Shown here one piece after another: positions 61,968 to 64,000 of a stretch of 64,000 nucleotides of DNA; the first letter of the stretch is position 1, and every line of letters starts with the position of its first letter. Source of the DNA: Paenibacillus physcomitrellae (GTDB taxonomy: Bacteria > Bacillota > Bacilli > Paenibacillales > Paenibacillaceae). The stretch spans positions 62,001 through 126,000 of the forward strand of contig NZ_CP022584.1 of assembly GCF_002240225.1 (NCBI RefSeq), written 5' to 3'. Under the pieces are notes generated by a model that was not told where the DNA came from, ran no database searches, and saw nothing but the letters and a program-made list of their open reading frames with translations. The position numbers and the translations under genes are program-made.

Positions 61968-63374
61968 GTGAAGGAGCTTGCGGATCTTGAAAAGTTAGTA
62001 AATGTTACGATGTCGGATGATAAATTGAATGCTTATTTGGAATTATCAGAAATGACTAGTGAAGTTCATATTAGCGAAGATCAGCTGCTTAAATTCATTC
62101 AAGCGAACGGCATCCATTTTGGTATACAAACAGAAAACGTCCAGCGGATCGTCAAAAATCCGGAGGATTATTCTCGAAGTCGCACCCCTATTGCTTTTGG
62201 AGAGTCGCCCCAGGACGGGATAGACGGAAAAATCAATTACACCTTCGATTTGCACAGCAAAGGCCTGCAGCCTTTGGAGACGGAAGACGGCAAAGTCGAT
62301 TACAAGGAAGTTACCCGGCTTAATAATGTGACCAGGGGACAGCTGATCGCCACGCGTATCCCCCCGCTGCCAGGCCGGCCGGGAAAGGATGTTTCCGGTC
62401 AGGAAATCCCTTTTAAGCCCGGCAAAGAGGCTCGTTTTAAAGTAGGCAAAAATGTCGTCGTCACCGGAGAAAACGAAGCCATGTATGCGGCGATTGACGG
62501 CCTGGTAACTTTGACAGACAAAGGAAAGATTAATGTTTTTCCTGTCTATGAAATCAATGGGGACGTGGATTACAGCATTGGCAATATCAATTTTGTCGGG
62601 ACAGTGGTTGTCCGCGGAAATGTTTTGACCGGATTTAAAATCGTGGCCTCCGGAGACATTCGAGTTACGGGAGGCGTCGAAGGCGCTGAGCTGGAGGCTG
62701 AGGGATCGATTGAAATCGCAGGCGGCATTATCGGTTATAATAAAGGTTTGGTCAAAGCCGGTCACAATGTGAAAAGCTCGTTCATTCAGGACGGCAACGT
62801 AGAGGCCGGAGAAAATGTCGTGGTGTCGCAAAGCATTATGCATTCCAATGTCAGAGCGGGCGCCGGAGTTCTGTGCAACGGCGCAAAAGGATTGATTGTC
62901 GGCGGACATATCCAGGCAGGTGAAACGGTAGTCGCCCGGACGATCGGCAATCCTATGTCTACCAATACGGTAATTGAAGTAGGTGTACTTCCGGAGCTCC
63001 GGAATGAATTGACTCAGCTGCGTGAGCAGCTGAAAGAACTCGTTGTATCGCTGGACAAAACGGAGAAAGCCTTAGTCCTGCTTGATCAGTTGGCTTCACA
63101 AGGAAAGCTGTCGTCCGACAAATTGGCGATGCGTTCAAAGCTCTCTTTGTCCAAAAAGTCTTCTGCCAAAGAACAAACCGAACTTAAAGAACGCATTCTC
63201 GAGATCGAGAAGACGCTGGAGGATACCGGCAGGGCTAAAGTGAAGGTCATCAAAACGATTTACGGAGGCTCCAAAATTGTGATCGGTAGATACACCAAAT
63301 TTATCAAAGATCCGATAACGAATATGAGCTTCTCTTATAGTGATGGTGATATCAGCATGACTGCTAATATATGA
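61968..63374 (+). CDS. FapA/DUF342 family protein
   Basis: A 468-residue DUF342 protein (flagellar assembly protein A family). It starts with a helical N-terminal region, then beta-helix repeats rich in V, G and N (VDYSIGNINFVGTVVVRGNVLTGFKIVASGDIRVTGGVEGAELEAEG), then a C-terminal coiled coil and strand segment. Members elsewhere affect flagellar assembly or polymerisation of surface components. GTG 61968 follows GGGAGGGGG; the out-of-frame ATG at 61961 is ignored. It follows sigD within the motility operon. Confidence 0.9.
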   Translation: MKELADLEKLVNVTMSDDKLNAYLELSEMTSEVHISEDQLLKFIQANGIHFGIQTENVQRIVKNPEDYSRSRTPIAFGESPQDGIDGKINYTFDLHSKGLQPLETEDGKVDYKEVTRLNNVTRGQLIATRIPPLPGRPGKDVSGQEIPFKPGKEARFKVGKNVVVTGENEAMYAAIDGLVTLTDKGKINVFPVYEINGDVDYSIGNINFVGTVVVRGNVLTGFKIVASGDIRVTGGVEGAELEAEGSIEIAGGIIGYNKGLVKAGHNVKSSFIQDGNVEAGENVVVSQSIMHSNVRAGAGVLCNGAKGLIVGGHIQAGETVVARTIGNPMSTNTVIEVGVLPELRNELTQLREQLKELVVSLDKTEKALVLLDQLASQGKLSSDKLAMRSKLSLSKKSSAKEQTELKERILEIEKTLEDTGRAKVKVIKTIYGGSKIVIGRYTKFIKDPITNMSFSYSDGDISMTANI

Positions 63375-63476
63375 AGCGTAAATCAGTTCAAAAGTGCTAG
63401 CATTGCCTTTTTATCGACCTGGATTTGAAAGCGTTACAAGCTCCAGCTTCTAAACTTCTTTTTCGGGGTGAGAGTT

Positions 63477-63806
63477 ATGGATCTAAAGCCGGTAGAATTG
63501 CAGATAGCTGTACCCCGGACAAGTGATGCGGGGCGGATTCAACAGGAGCAGCAGTTTAGGCCGACTGTTGATCAGCAGCAGCTAGGCGCTCAGAATATCA
63601 AGGACAGTGAGCTGCGAAGAATAAGATCCAGTGAAGTGGATGACTCTCCGAAATCGGAGCTTCGGGATCATGAAAGCTCTGACTCTGCCAGCTCCGGTGA
63701 ACGTCAGGAAGGCCGTACATCAGCTGAAGAGAAACCAGGCTCGCAGTCGGAGCCGCATTTAGCGGAGCATCCTTATAAAGGAAAACATATTGATTTCTCT
63801 TTCTAA
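63477..63806 (+). CDS. Polar hypothetical protein, 109 residues
   Basis: An unrecognised, highly charged protein starting MDLKPVELQIAVPRTSDAG, followed by a Gln/Arg/Ser/Glu-rich disordered region and a C-terminal HPYKGKHIDFSF. There is no hydrophobic segment. ATG 63477 is five bases after GGGGTGA (63465-63471); GTG 63468 is inside that site. It lies between the FapA-like gene and the SwrB-like gene, so a motility link is only contextual. Confidence 0.75.
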   Translation: MDLKPVELQIAVPRTSDAGRIQQEQQFRPTVDQQQLGAQNIKDSELRRIRSSEVDDSPKSELRDHESSDSASSGERQEGRTSAEEKPGSQSEPHLAEHPYKGKHIDFSF

Positions 63807-63829
63807 TTTGAAGTGCAAAGGTGAGAATA

Positions 63830-64000
63830 TTGTCTTGGAGCCCTTGGGTTTACATTGTTTTATTAGGTTTTGCGGCGATCCTCTACGGTTGGATGCAGCC
63901 CAAAATCAGACAGCAGCAAACCACTATAGATGGACAAACTGGTAATGTGGAAGAAACGCTGGAGCAGTTTATGGCTGAAATGGAACGGGATAACGAGGAG
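63830..64000 (+). CDS. SwrB-like membrane protein, 5' part only
   Basis: The first 57 residues of a gene cut by the window end. TTG 63830 follows AAAGGTGA (63817-63824). The N-terminus WSPWVYIVLLGFAAILYGWM is a transmembrane helix, followed by a charged, probably coiled-coil segment (PKIRQQQTTIDGQTGNVEETLEQF). B. subtilis swrB, encoded after sigD, has the same layout of one N-terminal helix and a cytoplasmic tail, so a SwrB role in flagellar assembly is plausible. Identity cannot be confirmed without the rest. Confidence 0.6.
   Translation, partial: MSWSPWVYIVLLGFAAILYGWMQPKIRQQQTTIDGQTGNVEETLEQFMAEMERDNEE

Overview
The window reads as a chromosomal segment of a low-to-mid GC endospore-forming Firmicute, most likely Paenibacillus or a close relative. 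The basis is gene order that follows the Bacillus subtilis acp-to-sigD region, Gram-positive flagellar parts (FliY, FlhF, FlhG, CheC, CheD, SwrD, sigma-D), strong AGGAGG ribosome binding sites, and frequent TTG and GTG starts. The genus is inferred from general resemblance, not from a search. Nearly all genes run on the + strand.

Region 1 (1-18.7 kb) is housekeeping. It holds the end of fabG, then acpP and fabF (fatty acid synthesis), rnc, smc, ftsY, a hemolysin III family membrane protein, ylxM-ffh (signal recognition particle), rpsP, khpA, rimM and trmD. About 3 kb follows that separates trmD from rplS: ykvA-like, a 46-residue acidic protein, mscL, two minus-strand hypotheticals and the remnant of a copper amine oxidase N-terminal domain gene. 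Then come an L19-leader-like RNA with rplS, then lepB, rbgA and rnhB.

Region 2 (18.7-32.7 kb) starts with a FliK-like protein overlapping a small stand-alone FlhB C-terminal-domain protein. These are followed by yraN, comM, sucCD, dprA, topA, trmFO and hslVU. The xerC and codY genes that B. subtilis has around hslVU are absent from this locus.

Region 3 (33.1-64 kb) is a tightly packed fla/che operon. It encodes the rod and MS-ring (flgB, flgC, fliE, fliF), the switch and export ATPase (fliG, fliH, fliI, fliJ), a MotE/YlxF-like protein, hook assembly (fliK, flgD, a TIGR02530-like protein, hook/rod protein), swrD, fliL, the switch (fliM, fliY), cheY, the export gate (fliO, fliP, fliQ, fliR, flhB, flhA), flhF-flhG, chemotaxis (cheB, cheA, cheW, cheC, cheD), an unrecognised membrane protein, sigD, a FapA/DUF342 protein, a polar hypothetical, and the start of a SwrB-like membrane protein cut by the window end. 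Most neighbours overlap by 4-11 bases or lie within 50 bases, which implies translational coupling.

No tRNA, rRNA, CRISPR array, insertion sequence or prophage was seen. The least ordinary items are the FliK-like/FlhB-CC-like pair outside the fla/che operon, the pair of mutually exclusive hairpins between hslV and hslU, the gene block between trmD and rplS, and several uncharacterised small proteins.
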